A stretch of 52,361 bases of DNA from an uncultured Selenomonadales bacterium (GCA_937877565.1 CALFJB010000010.1:1-52361), one strand, 5' to 3'; shown: positions 42,616-51,300, numbered from the stretch's first letter. Notes: a model not told the origin generated them from the letters alone. Numbers and translations are program-made.

Positions 42616-43162
42616 CAGTAGCCCCTCCTTTTTTAGTCTTCTTTGCATTTTGTGCCTTAGGAGAGAGAATCATAGTCATATTCTTTCCTTCGAGCTTGGC
42701 TGTGCGTTCAACGTTGACAGTACCTTCTAACGCCTTTGACATTTTATCAAGAATGGCTGTACCAATTTCCGGATGCGAAAGTTCACGCCCGCGAAACATA
42801 ACGGTAACTTTAACTTTGTCGCCGTCTTCGATAAAGCGTTGAGCATTTTTAAGTTTTACGTCAAAATCGTGCTGCTCGATATTCGGTCTAAGTTTGACTT
42901 CCTTAATAGAAATAACTTTTTGTTTTTTACGCGCTTCTTTTTCGCGTTTCTGCTGTTCATAGCGGTATTTGCCAAAGTCCATAATCTTGCAAACAGGCGG
43001 ACGGGCTTTTGGCGCAATTTCTACCAAATCCAAATGTTGTTCTTCGGCAAGTCTTAAAGCATCCCGCGTCAACATAATTCCCAACTGTTCGCCATTTGCA
43101 TCAGTTACGCGAACTTCACGAATACGAATTTCTTCATTGATTCTCAAAGTGTCTCTGCTAAT
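42581..43162 (-). CDS. infC: Translation initiation factor IF-3, probable ATT start
   Basis: About 193 residues. The N-domain begins ISRDTLRINEEIRIREVRVTD, the linker is lysine-rich (YEQQKREKEARKKQK), and the C-domain has KVKVTVMFRGRELSHPEIG. IF-3 checks start codons on the 30S subunit. No ATG, GTG or TTG lies where the family normally begins. Instead AGGAGGTG is followed by ATT at 43168 (4 nt) and 43162 (10 nt), matching the rare ATT start known for infC, which self-regulates through IF-3 discrimination. Upstream ATG or TTG codons in frame (to 43270) lie in the leader and are unlikely. The C-terminal tail after LSPKAQNAKK is an extension overlapping rpmI. Confidence 0.95.
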   Translation of the reverse strand: MSRDTLRINEEIRIREVRVTDANGEQLGIMLTRDALRLAEEQHLDLVEIAPKARPPVCKIMDFGKYRYEQQKREKEARKKQKVISIKEVKLRPNIEQHDFDVKLKNAQRFIEDGDKVKVTVMFRGRELSHPEIGTAILDKMSKALEGTVNVERTAKLEGKNMTMILSPKAQNAKKTKKGGATDAQNQNAQSDS

Positions 43163-43189
43163 TTTAATTACACCTCCTGCGGCACTCAT

Positions 43190-43310
43190 AAAAAAATTTA
43201 AGGCGGCAATAAGCCACCTCCTCTTGTCTAAGACAATACGACTCAAACGCCGTAACCATACCAACTTCAACTGTCGGCAGGTGAGAAGTTATGACTTCTG
43301 CTTCAACGCC
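43190..43310 (-). promoter_or_regulatory. L20-type leader with attenuator
   Basis: Transcript leader of infC-rpmI-rplT. A stem agaagt/acttct (43299-43284) is followed by ctcacctgccgac, which resembles the Firmicute L20 leader. Near its end ggtggc (43218-43213) pairs with gccgcc (43207-43202) and a T run follows, a terminator just before the infC ribosome site. L20 binding would favour termination. Assignment is from memory of the motif, not a covariance search. Confidence 0.7.
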
Positions 43311-43314
43311 GCAA

Positions 43315-43343
43315 AGTCTATCATATTAAAAAATTTCTGTCAA
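43315..43343 (-). promoter_or_regulatory. Promoter of infC-rpmI-rplT
   Basis: On the minus strand TTGACA (43343-43338), 17 nt, TAGACT (43320-43315). Confidence 0.7.
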
Positions 43344-43548
43344 GAAAAATTTCAACTGCTAAAAAGTTCTTTGAAAATTCCATTTTCCATATCGTGAATA
43401 TTATAAAATTACAAAAATAAAACCTGCCGTCTTTGCAACAAAATCCCAACGTTTTTCAGAAATTTTTTGTCCATAAATGTTCCGTTTCAATAAAAATTTT
43501 TTAAAAGTACATTCATTTATCTGTGCGAATTTTTTTCAAGCCGTAATA

Positions 43549-43782
43549 CTATGCAAACATAACATTATGGCTGTGTTCAAATTTTGAATTTAAATCGCCG
43601 CCGTGAATTGTGTAATAAGTCCACGTTCTTCTACCGATAAAAGTTTCAGACCAAGCGGGCAATGTTAAGGACGGTACAATAATTTCTTCAGCGTCACGGT
43701 TGGCTTTTATAAATTCCATAAATGAAAAAAAATCCTGCAAACAGAATTAAAACTATTTGCCACGAAATTTTTCAAGTTTCAT
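43549..43782 (-). pseudogene. Remnant of a second GT-C-like membrane protein gene
   Basis: GGAGG and ATG 43782 overlap the stop of the upstream gene (ATGA) but the frame closes after nine codons. Other frames encode the same N-terminal helix as the neighbour (SWQIVLILFAGFFF) and then its C-terminal motif (NRDAEEIIVPSLTLPAWSE...GRRTWTY...NVMF). About 1.2 kb of middle is missing. It is therefore a tandem duplicate reduced by internal deletion and at least one frameshift. Confidence 0.75.
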
Positions 43783-45143
43783 TTTATACCTCCGGAAGAA
43801 TCTTCATCGGTGCGAATTTTATTTATTCCATAGTATCGCGAGAACATTATATTTCTGATGCCGTTAGTATAGGGACGCAAATCGCCGACTCTAAATACAA
43901 ATTTTGTATAAGTGCGTTGTCCGAGAACAATTTCTGACCAATACGGCAATTTCAATGCCGGAACAACAATTTCTTCGGCATTGCGATTTTCATTGACAAT
44001 TTCCATTCTGTAATCAATTTGCGCCCGTATGTCTGAATAAACATAGACGCAGGCACTCATATGAATCAGCCAAACTGCAAGAAAAACTATAGCCGCTACA
44101 TTAAAAATTTTACGCCGAATAAAAATGTTTTCAATGTCCGGCAAAATTTCTTTAAATGCCGCAAGTGACGCTATCAACAAAAAGATAGTTGAAGTGAATC
44201 CTGAACGCTGTGGAAATTGTGGCGAAAACATCATTACGCACAAAATAAGTATAGCTCCAACAGAAAATGTCCAGATAAATTTATTTGACTTGCCGTGAGT
44301 TACAGCGTAGATTATCGGCAAGAACAAAATTAATTCGCGAAAAAATATCGGCAAAAATCCCGTTTTTAATCTTAATAAGAAAGCACCAACTGAATAAGAA
44401 TCAGAAGTGACGTTTTCTAAAGTGGCACGCTCGATATTGCCGGGCGCGAGAATCAAAAGTGCTGAACCGATTATCAAAAATACAAAGCCCGTTATCTGCC
44501 ACGACTGCAAATTTTTATCGCGCCAAAATTTTATCATGCACAGAAAGGTTATTAAGAGCGTTACGGCAGCACCAGGTTCGATAGACCAGCCTGCCAAAAT
44601 TCCGAGTACTGCCATAAGTGGCGCGTTGCAACTGAAATTTTTATCGTGAAGTTTCATTGCAAACGGCAACAAAAATAAAAGTTCAAGCGTCGTCATCCAC
44701 AAATAATTTATCGCACCCGTCATCCAAACTTCCGTCATGCAAAATTCCGAAGTGCAAAAGTATAATCCGAACAGTATGAACAGCAAATATTTTTTATTCA
44801 TATCGCGCAAGGTTAAGCCCGTGCCGATTTTGAAAATCAAAAATACAGCCGCGCAGAATACCAACACATTCAGAAAGTCGAATAGAGCTTTACCCTGCCA
44901 CGCGAAAAATTGAACGATGACATGGGCGATTGTGCGTCCGCCCCAATGGAAGTAATGAGACCATTGAGAAATGAAAACGTCCGATAAAGATTCAATGCGC
45001 TGATTAGCTACAGTATAGGGAATTAAATTTCCGCCATGCTCGCCGTCCCAAATGAAAGCGTAGGCTATATCGTCAGCCATAAACGGTGTCAATAAATTTA
45101 AAACGAAAAAAATCCTGCAAACAGAATCAAAATTACTTGCCAC
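43779..45143 (-). CDS. GT-C-like polytopic membrane protein (DUF6056-like), frameshifted N-terminus
   Basis: 454 residues with about ten hydrophobic helices. PFMADDIAYAF near the N-terminus places an acidic pair in the first outer loop, as in GT-C glycosyltransferases using polyprenyl-phosphate sugars; WMTGAINYLWMTTLELLFLLP and a soluble tail with NRNAEEIVVPALKLPYWSE follow. A proper ribosome site (GGGAGG) and TTG lie at 45182-45164, in a different frame encoding KISWQVILILFAGFF. That frame stops right after a T7 run (45106-45112); with T8, as in the neighbouring remnant, it would join this one. The current GTG start at 45143 has no ribosome site, so expression is doubtful. Family assignment is tentative. 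Confidence 0.65.
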   Translation of the reverse strand: MASNFDSVCRIFFVLNLLTPFMADDIAYAFIWDGEHGGNLIPYTVANQRIESLSDVFISQWSHYFHWGGRTIAHVIVQFFAWQGKALFDFLNVLVFCAAVFLIFKIGTGLTLRDMNKKYLLFILFGLYFCTSEFCMTEVWMTGAINYLWMTTLELLFLLPFAMKLHDKNFSCNAPLMAVLGILAGWSIEPGAAVTLLITFLCMIKFWRDKNLQSWQITGFVFLIIGSALLILAPGNIERATLENVTSDSYSVGAFLLRLKTGFLPIFFRELILFLPIIYAVTHGKSNKFIWTFSVGAILILCVMMFSPQFPQRSGFTSTIFLLIASLAAFKEILPDIENIFIRRKIFNVAAIVFLAVWLIHMSACVYVYSDIRAQIDYRMEIVNENRNAEEIVVPALKLPYWSEIVLGQRTYTKFVFRVGDLRPYTNGIRNIMFSRYYGINKIRTDEDSSGGIK

Positions 45144-45321
45144 GAAATTTTTTCAAAAATTTTCAAAATAAATTAACCTCCCAACATAATCGACGTAAAA
45201 ATTTTATCGTTGCAGGATTTTGCAATATCATCCACTGAAATAATTATTTCCGCCGCTAAACGCCTTCGGATAACAGCTCATAAAAAATTCATTGACAAGA
45301 TACTAAGATTTTTACGAAAAT

Positions 45322-45927
45322 TTATCTTTTGTTTACGTTCCATTTTAGTTTAAAAATTGGATAATTTTTAGGAGAAAGTTTTGAATCGTGAGAACTCAAT
45401 TTGCCGCGTGAACGCCTTATAATCCAGTCGTTATTTTCACGCGCCCATTTTAAAATTTCTCGGTACATTTTGCAGGAAATATCTTTCTCTGACAGTTCGG
45501 AAAGTTTTATAGATTCGTCAAAAGTTTCACTGTCCAACGTACTAAAAGTGTTGTCCAAGTCGTCACGCTGCACAATTTTAACGGTTTCATCGCGCAGGTT
45601 AAATTCAAGATAATCTGCGCGACCAATCAAATTATTATAACCTTTGACAGACTGCCCGTGCCAACGCCTTTTTTGTGTTACGTCGTCAATTTGAATATTA
45701 TCATACGTAATAAGCGCGGGGACTTCCAAAATATTCAAGTCCAACGTATCATCAGAACGAATTTTGTAGCCGCAAACTTGATAATTGAAGTAATAGTTAC
45801 CGCGCGGCGTTGATTGTACCCATTTATAGACGTACTCATTAATTTCAAATTCAGGCGTGGCAAACGTTACAGGCGTTTGAAAAAAAATCGTTGCCGCCGT
45901 CAGTATTCCAATAAAAATTTTCTTCAT
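45322..45927 (-). CDS. Secreted hypothetical protein
   Basis: 201 residues. MKKIFIGILTAATIFFQTPVTFATPEF is a signal peptide with likely cleavage after TFA, so it is exported. The mature part has tryptophan/tyrosine-rich beta segments (YVYKWVQSTPRGNYYFNYQV, RRWHG) and two cysteines, and ends with a basic tail. I do not recognise a family. ATG 45927 is chosen because GAGGTG precedes it; the frame extends to 45981 into metA. It follows metA closely in the same direction. Confidence 0.65.
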   Translation of the reverse strand: MKKIFIGILTAATIFFQTPVTFATPEFEINEYVYKWVQSTPRGNYYFNYQVCGYKIRSDDTLDLNILEVPALITYDNIQIDDVTQKRRWHGQSVKGYNNLIGRADYLEFNLRDETVKIVQRDDLDNTFSTLDSETFDESIKLSELSEKDISCKMYREILKWARENNDWIIRRSRGKLSSHDSKLSPKNYPIFKLKWNVNKR

Positions 45928-45937
45928 GATTCGCACC

Positions 45938-46855
45938 TCAACCAATAGAATCAATTTCGTAAGGTGTTTCCTGATAAACATAGTAATTCAGCCAATTTGC
46001 AAAAAGCAAGTGTGCAACACTCCGCCACTTTACAACCGGCTCCAATGTAGGATCATTGCCGGGAAAATAATTTTGTGGAATTTTGGGATTTAAACCGGCG
46101 CGTAAATCCCGTTCGTATTCGTTTTTCAAAGTGTAGGGATCGTATTCGGCGTGACCGGTTATAAAAAATTGCCGCCGCGCCAAATTCGCCACGATATAAA
46201 CTCCGGTTTCTTCAGATTCTGACAAAATTTTTAAATTGGGAACGCGTTCAATATTTTCGCGGTAAGTGTGAGCGTATCTTGAATGTGGTACAAAAAATTC
46301 GTCGTCAAAGCCTCTGAAAAGTTTTTCGTACTTTACGCAAAGTTTGTGCTTGTAGACGCCGGAAATTTTTTCACTCAAAATATATTTCGGTACGCGGTAA
46401 TGGTAATACAAACCCGCCTGCGCCCCCCAACAAATATGAAAAGTTGACCAAGCGTGCGTGTTGCTCCATTCCATAATTTCCATCAGTTCCGCCCAATACG
46501 CCACGTCTTCAAATTCCATCAATTCAACCGGCGCACCCGTGATTATAAAGCCGTCGTACTTTTTATGCTTAACGTCTTTGAATGTGCCGTAAAATTCGGT
46601 TAGATAATCTTTTGAAGTGTGCGAAGGCGTGTAAGTTTCGGTATAAATAAAATCAACTTCGACTTGTAGCGGCGTATTTCCCAAAAGTCTCAAAAGTTGC
46701 GTTTCTGTTACAGATTTTATCGGCATCAGATTTAAAATTAAAATTTTTAGCGGGCGAATATCTTGTTTATAAGCTCTGTCCGCGTTCATTACAAAAATAT
46801 TTTCGTTTTCCAAAACATTTGCAGCTGGTAAGTTATTTGGAATTTTTATCGGCAA
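45938..46855 (-). CDS. metA: Homoserine O-acyltransferase (MetA family, probably acetyl-CoA-specific)
   Basis: 305 residues, cytoplasmic, first step of methionine synthesis from homoserine. Catalytic Cys in FHICWGAQAG (about 142); His/Glu in ITGHAEYD (about 235-237). The substrate-determining position in TGAPVE (about 111) is Glu. In characterised members Glu favours acetyl-CoA and Gly favours succinyl-CoA, so homoserine O-acetyltransferase is likely despite the family name. TTG 46855 gives MPIKIPNNLP, the family start, with GAGGAG 7 nt upstream. No SAM riboswitch is seen in the short upstream gap. Confidence 0.95.
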   Translation of the reverse strand: MPIKIPNNLPAANVLENENIFVMNADRAYKQDIRPLKILILNLMPIKSVTETQLLRLLGNTPLQVEVDFIYTETYTPSHTSKDYLTEFYGTFKDVKHKKYDGFIITGAPVELMEFEDVAYWAELMEIMEWSNTHAWSTFHICWGAQAGLYYHYRVPKYILSEKISGVYKHKLCVKYEKLFRGFDDEFFVPHSRYAHTYRENIERVPNLKILSESEETGVYIVANLARRQFFITGHAEYDPYTLKNEYERDLRAGLNPKIPQNYFPGNDPTLEPVVKWRSVAHLLFANWLNYYVYQETPYEIDSIG

Positions 46856-46967
46856 ATTTATCACTCCTCAAAAAAATCTACATTCGACTGATAAATTACA
46901 GATTTTATCAAGTAATTTTTTTATATTCGGCGGCGTGTAAAAATAATCCTTTTTTAAAGTTTTTTTG

Positions 46968-46996
46968 TTGACAGGGCGGCTTGCAAATTTTATAAT
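46968..46996 (+). promoter_or_regulatory. Consensus promoter of the carboxyltransferase gene
   Basis: TTGACA (46968-46973), exactly 17 nt, TATAAT (46991-46996): both hexamers perfect, 48 nt before the ATG. Implies strong constitutive transcription. Confidence 0.9.
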
Positions 46997-47044
46997 CAGT
47001 AAAAAGAATTTTCGTACAATTTGCCTTTTAAGGAGAGTGTTAGA

Positions 47045-48430
47045 ATGGCTAAACCGTTACAGATTATGGAAACAGTCCTGCGCGATGGGCATCAATCACT
47101 TTGCGCGACTCGTATGCGTTATCGTCAAATGGAGCCAATGCTTGCAAGTTTAGACAAAATTGGTTATAAGGCGTTGGAAGCGTGGGGCGGCGCAACTTTT
47201 GATACTTGCTTAAGATTTTTAGATGAAGATCCTTGGGAACGCCTTGACAAACTTAAAGCAAATTTGAAAACTCCAATTCAAATGCTTTTACGCGGGCAGA
47301 ATCTTTTGGGCTACAATCACTATTCAAACGACGTTGTAGAAAAATTTGTACAGCACGCCTCCGCACACGGTATTGGCGTATTCAGAATTTTTGACGCACT
47401 TAACGACGTTAGAAATTTGCGCGTTGCAATTAAAGCCGCGCTTGAATGTCCCGAAAAGCCGGAAGTACAAGGCTGTTTGGTTTACACGATTAGCCCCGTG
47501 CATACAAATGAAATGTTCGTCGATTTGGCGAAACAACTTCAAGAAATGGGCTGCCATTCCGTTTGTATAAAAGATATGAGCGGCTTGCTTGCACCTTACG
47601 CCGCTGATGATTTAGTTCGTAAACTCAAAGCCGCGCTTGATATTCCCGTTGAATTGCACACACATTGCACAAGCGGTTTTGGTCACGCAACATATTTAAA
47701 AGCGATTGAGGCGGGCGTTGATATTGTTGACTGCGCGTTATCGCCGTTCTCCTGCGATACTTCGCAACCTTGCACTGAAACTATCGTTGCAATGCTTAAA
47801 GGCACTGAACGCGATACAGGCTTAGATCGTCAAGCTATGACGCCCATTGCAAAACATTTCTTAGGCGTCAAGGCGGAGCTTATCAAAGAATTTGGACTCA
47901 AAGGCTATTTCGATGTCAATGTTAATGTTTTGGACTTCCAAATTCCGGGCGGTATGCTGTCTAATCTTGCTAACCAACTCAAAGAGGCAGGTATGGAAGA
48001 TAAATATCAAGACCTTTTGGATGAAATGCCGAAAGTTCGCGCAGATGCAGGTTATCCGCCGCTTGTTACGCCTTCAAGTCAAATTGTCGGTACTATGGCA
48101 ACGTTTAACGTTATGACGGGACAACGCTATAAAATGGTTCCAAACGAATTTAAAGACTTGGTACGCGGCAAATTTGGGCGCACTCCTGTACCTGTTGACA
48201 GAAACTTCATTATTAACACTCTCGGTATTCCTGAAAATGAAATTATCGAAGATTGCTCGGTTGAAGACGCTAAGGCTGAAACTTTCGCACAATTCAAAGA
48301 TGAACTCATTGGCAAAGGTTTCCTCAATCCTACTGATGAAGACGTTTTGAGCTATGCACTCTTCCCGCAGGTTGCCGAAGAATTTTTCAAAAAGCATTAT
48401 ACTCAAATCAGCGCGTATAAACGCCAATAA
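47045..48430 (+). CDS. Oxaloacetate decarboxylase alpha / transcarboxylase 5S-type carboxyltransferase
   Basis: 461 residues with the pyruvate carboxyltransferase barrel: ETVLRDGHQSLCATRM (about 9-24, metal Asp), LLRGQNLLGYNHY, CIKDMSGLL (catalytic Lys) and ELHTHCTSG (metal His). The C-terminal part is the PYC-associated helical domain. It ends without a biotinyl MKM domain, so the biotin carrier must be a separate protein, as in methylmalonyl-CoA carboxytransferase 5S or split oxaloacetate decarboxylases. No carrier, beta or gamma subunit is adjacent. Such enzymes serve propionate or oxaloacetate metabolism, fitting Negativicutes. ATG 47045 has AAGGAG upstream. Confidence 0.92.
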   Translation: MAKPLQIMETVLRDGHQSLCATRMRYRQMEPMLASLDKIGYKALEAWGGATFDTCLRFLDEDPWERLDKLKANLKTPIQMLLRGQNLLGYNHYSNDVVEKFVQHASAHGIGVFRIFDALNDVRNLRVAIKAALECPEKPEVQGCLVYTISPVHTNEMFVDLAKQLQEMGCHSVCIKDMSGLLAPYAADDLVRKLKAALDIPVELHTHCTSGFGHATYLKAIEAGVDIVDCALSPFSCDTSQPCTETIVAMLKGTERDTGLDRQAMTPIAKHFLGVKAELIKEFGLKGYFDVNVNVLDFQIPGGMLSNLANQLKEAGMEDKYQDLLDEMPKVRADAGYPPLVTPSSQIVGTMATFNVMTGQRYKMVPNEFKDLVRGKFGRTPVPVDRNFIINTLGIPENEIIEDCSVEDAKAETFAQFKDELIGKGFLNPTDEDVLSYALFPQVAEEFFKKHYTQISAYKRQ

Positions 48431-48500
48431 ATTAGGAGCAAATTTTCTTGCTCATCAAATTTGCAAGGTGCGTGTTTAAATATATAGATATAAAAAAATT

Positions 48501-48529
48501 CCCGTTACAATTCGTAGCGGGAGTTTTTT
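48501..48529 (+). terminator. Terminator after the carboxyltransferase gene
   Basis: 8-bp stem cccgttac (48501-48508) with gtagcggg (48514-48521), one G.T pair, followed by six T. Confidence 0.85.
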
Positions 48530-48530
48530 A

Positions 48531-48609
48531 GTGGGATAGTTTTATGGTGGTATAGTTGAATAGTGAAAAGTTTTTACTATACCACTATCGCACTAACACA
48601 CTATCCCAC
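48531..48609. repeat. Nested inverted repeats at the end of the feo operon
   Basis: Outer 10-bp arms gtgggatagt (48531-48540) and actatcccac (48600-48609) enclose a second perfect 10-bp pair gtggtatagt (48547-48556) and actataccac (48576-48585). The right outer arm overlaps the last codons of the HMA gene. The two arm pairs are near copies of each other. Confidence 0.7.
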
Positions 48610-49017
48610 CATAACCGCGCCTGCGTGGTAACCGGCTTTATTTATCGCCTCGCGCAGGACTTCATCAGAAATATTTTCAGTTAAGCCGACCTGCGCAGAT
48701 TGTTTTTCAAGACTTGCCGCCGCAATTTTTACGCCGTCAACTTTTTCAAGGGCGCGTATCACTTTAAAAACGCAGTTATCGCAAGTCATACCGTCAACAT
48801 CTATAGTTTTGTGCAGTTCCAATTTTTCAATCTGTTCAACGCGGTTTTTGTAATTCGTGTCAATCGCCTTTTTCATTGGGCAACCGTTACAACCACCGCT
48901 ACAACTACTGCCGCTGTCACAGCAAGCCGCCTCGCCTTTGAAAAACGCCTTGTACATAATTCTTAAAGCATTGCCAAGCAACGCCGCTATCACAATTCCC
49001 AAAATTACAGTTGCCAT
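48601..49017 (-). CDS. FeoB-associated Cys-rich membrane protein fused to HMA domain
   Basis: 138 residues. The N-terminus is a hydrophobic helix (MATVILGIVIAALLGNAL) followed by CCDSGSSCSGGCNGCPMKKA, the pattern of small FeoB-associated cysteine-rich proteins. Residues about 70-138 form a heavy-metal-associated domain with the metal motif GMTCDNCVFKV. The combination suggests a membrane-tethered metal chaperone or redox partner for FeoB. ATG 49017 is chosen because AAGGAGG lies 8 nt upstream. Last gene of the feoA-feoB operon. Confidence 0.8.
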   Translation of the reverse strand: MATVILGIVIAALLGNALRIMYKAFFKGEAACCDSGSSCSGGCNGCPMKKAIDTNYKNRVEQIEKLELHKTIDVDGMTCDNCVFKVIRALEKVDGVKIAAASLEKQSAQVGLTENISDEVLREAINKAGYHAGAVMVG

Positions 49018-49117
49018 AGAAAAAGCCTCCTTCATTTTCAGGAGTAAGGAATAAGTAGTAAGCAGTAAGGGATAAATTTTTAATCCTAACTACTTACTAC
49101 TAGCTCCTAACTCCTAA

Positions 49118-51019
49118 TCACTCAAAGCCAAGCAACCTTCCAACTTGATAAACCAACATTGACGCAATCCACGCAACCGCGCAGGTGTAAACAAATGCAA
49201 AGCCCATCCATTTCCAACTTTGCGCCTCTTTTTTGATTGTACCGAGTGCAGTTACGCAGGGGCTGTAAAGTTGCGTAAATACCATAAACGCCAACGCCGC
49301 CAAAGGTGTAAAGGCAGTTGCCATTGAAGTTGTCATTAAAACTTCTGCAGTACCGTCCGCGTCGTCAGTATCAACTGCATCTTCGTCCGCGCCGTACAAA
49401 ACGCCGATTGTTGAAACAACCGCCTCTTTAGCAGCTAAGCCTGTTACAACTGCCGCGCCCGCTTCCCACGTGTCAAAACCTTGTGGCGCAAAAAGTACAG
49501 CCGCCGCGCCGCCTATCGACGCAAGATAACTTTGATCTGTTTCGTCAGTCATTCCTTCAGAATTGAAAGTGCTCAAGAACCAAATTAAAACTGTCATTGC
49601 AAAAATAATCGTACCGGCTTTAATAATGTAGCCTTTGCCTTTGTCCCACGTTTCAAGTAAAACCGTTTTAATATCAGGCAAACGATACGGCGGCAACTCA
49701 AGCAGGAATGTTGATTGATTTTCATTGAATACCGTATGTCCCAAAACTTTCGCCATAATTATTGCAACTGCCAAGCCCAAAACGTACATTACAAAAACTA
49801 CATCGCCCGCGTTGTCAGGGAAAAACATTACCGCAAAAAGTGCGATAATTGGAACTTTTGCGCTACAAGTCAAAAACGGCGTAATTAAAATTGAAATCAT
49901 TCTGTCTTTGTGAGTGTCAAGCGCACGTGCGCCCATAATCGCAGGAACGCCGCAACCATAGCCCATAATCAGCGGCATAATACTTTTACCTGTTAAACCT
50001 GCGCGACGCATAATTGGATCCATTACGAACGCAACACGCGCCATATATCCCGTACCGTCCAGAAAACTCAAAATTAAAAACAGCGTAAAAATCAGCGGTA
50101 CAAAACTTAAAACCGCGCCGACGCCTACAATAATACCATCTGAAACTAATGCTTGCATCCATTCTGCAACACCCGCGCTTGCCATTGCCTCCGTTGCCGC
50201 CGGTGCTAAAGTTTCTTCAAACCATTCGCCGAGCATATCTGCCAAAGGTTGTCCAATCCACTCAAACGCAATTTGAAACATAAGGTAAAACGCCGCAACC
50301 ATTATCACAAGCGAAGTCACACCGTTTGCCAAATATGAATCAAGTTTATCTGTCAAAGTTTTATCCGCCGCGCTGACTGTTACAGCCTCCGCCATAACTT
50401 TATCAATAAAATCATATCGCGCAGTTATAATTTCTTCGTCAATTTTTTCTTGAGACTGCCCGCTTGCTTTAATGGCGTTGACTCTTGCAACGTGTTCTTG
50501 AAAAATTTCGCTCGGCTGATAATTCGCCATTCGTGTATTTGTGAAAACGTCCAACAGTACGCGCACGCTTTTATTACTGCGCCCGACGGTATTTGTAACG
50601 GGCATACCGAACATTTTTTCAAGTTTATGTTCGTCGATTTTAATTCCGTGACGCGCCGCCTCGTCCATCATATTAAGATTTAAAATCAGCGGTATTCCCT
50701 GCTCCATAAGCTGAACAGTCAAAAATAAATTGCGGGAAATGTTGGAGGCGTCAATAATATTTACGACAATATCAGGTTTATTTTCGGCGAAATAATCGCT
50801 GACAACTTTTTCTTCCTGCGAACGTGCATTGATTGAATAAGTGCCGGGTAAATCGACGACTGAAATTTTTCTGTCTTTGTATTCGATAACGCCAACTTTT
50901 TTATCGACGGTAACGCCCGGCCAGTTGCCAATTTTTTGACGTGCGCCCGTCAATTCGTTAAAAATTGTAGATTTGCCTGTATTGGGATTTCCCGTTAAAG
51001 CTACTGAAATTCTTGACAT
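49118..51019 (-). CDS. feoB: Ferrous iron transport protein B
   Basis: 633 residues, cytoplasmic membrane Fe2+ permease. The N-terminal GTPase has G1 GNPNTGKST (about 9-17), G3 DLPGTYS and G4-like NMMD. The transport domain carries the two Gate regions, including GYGCGVPAIMGAR with its conserved Cys. It is slightly shorter than E. coli FeoB, as is common in Firmicutes. ATG after AAGGAAG, 12 nt after feoA. Oxygen-limited growth in this group makes Fe2+ uptake likely to be important. Confidence 0.97.
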   Translation of the reverse strand: MSRISVALTGNPNTGKSTIFNELTGARQKIGNWPGVTVDKKVGVIEYKDRKISVVDLPGTYSINARSQEEKVVSDYFAENKPDIVVNIIDASNISRNLFLTVQLMEQGIPLILNLNMMDEAARHGIKIDEHKLEKMFGMPVTNTVGRSNKSVRVLLDVFTNTRMANYQPSEIFQEHVARVNAIKASGQSQEKIDEEIITARYDFIDKVMAEAVTVSAADKTLTDKLDSYLANGVTSLVIMVAAFYLMFQIAFEWIGQPLADMLGEWFEETLAPAATEAMASAGVAEWMQALVSDGIIVGVGAVLSFVPLIFTLFLILSFLDGTGYMARVAFVMDPIMRRAGLTGKSIMPLIMGYGCGVPAIMGARALDTHKDRMISILITPFLTCSAKVPIIALFAVMFFPDNAGDVVFVMYVLGLAVAIIMAKVLGHTVFNENQSTFLLELPPYRLPDIKTVLLETWDKGKGYIIKAGTIIFAMTVLIWFLSTFNSEGMTDETDQSYLASIGGAAAVLFAPQGFDTWEAGAAVVTGLAAKEAVVSTIGVLYGADEDAVDTDDADGTAEVLMTTSMATAFTPLAALAFMVFTQLYSPCVTALGTIKKEAQSWKWMGFAFVYTCAVAWIASMLVYQVGRLLGFE

Positions 51020-51031
51020 AGTTTCACTTCC

Positions 51032-51253
51032 TTAAATTTGTGTTACTTGAATGTGCGCCGCGTCGTCCTTACGCATTGCCAAATTGTAGGAACGGATTCT
51101 TATTGCTATTGGATCGCCCATTGGCGCGGAGTTTAAAATTTCTACTTTTGTACCCGGAATAAGCCCCATTGTCATTAAGCGTTGCTTTAACGGCGATTCT
51201 TCCAGTGCGTCAATTCGTACTGTCATTCCGGCGGTTGTATCTTTCAATGTCAT
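51032..51253 (-). CDS. feoA: Ferrous iron transport protein A
   Basis: 73 residues of the SH3-like FeoA family: GMTVRIDALEESPLKQRLMTMGLIPGTKVEILN and GDPIAIRIRSYNLAMRKDDAAHI. It assists FeoB at the cytoplasmic face. First gene of the operon, ATG 51253 with GAGG close upstream. Confidence 0.95.
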   Translation of the reverse strand: MTLKDTTAGMTVRIDALEESPLKQRLMTMGLIPGTKVEILNSAPMGDPIAIRIRSYNLAMRKDDAAHIQVTQI

Positions 51254-51300
51254 TTCCTCACCAACTCTAAAAAAATTTTAAAACATAATTTCATTTGAGA

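Noticed and set aside
46856..46967. SAM-responsive riboswitch before metA
   Set aside because: The gap is about 110 bp, shared with a divergent promoter, and shows none of the expected stems or conserved motifs.
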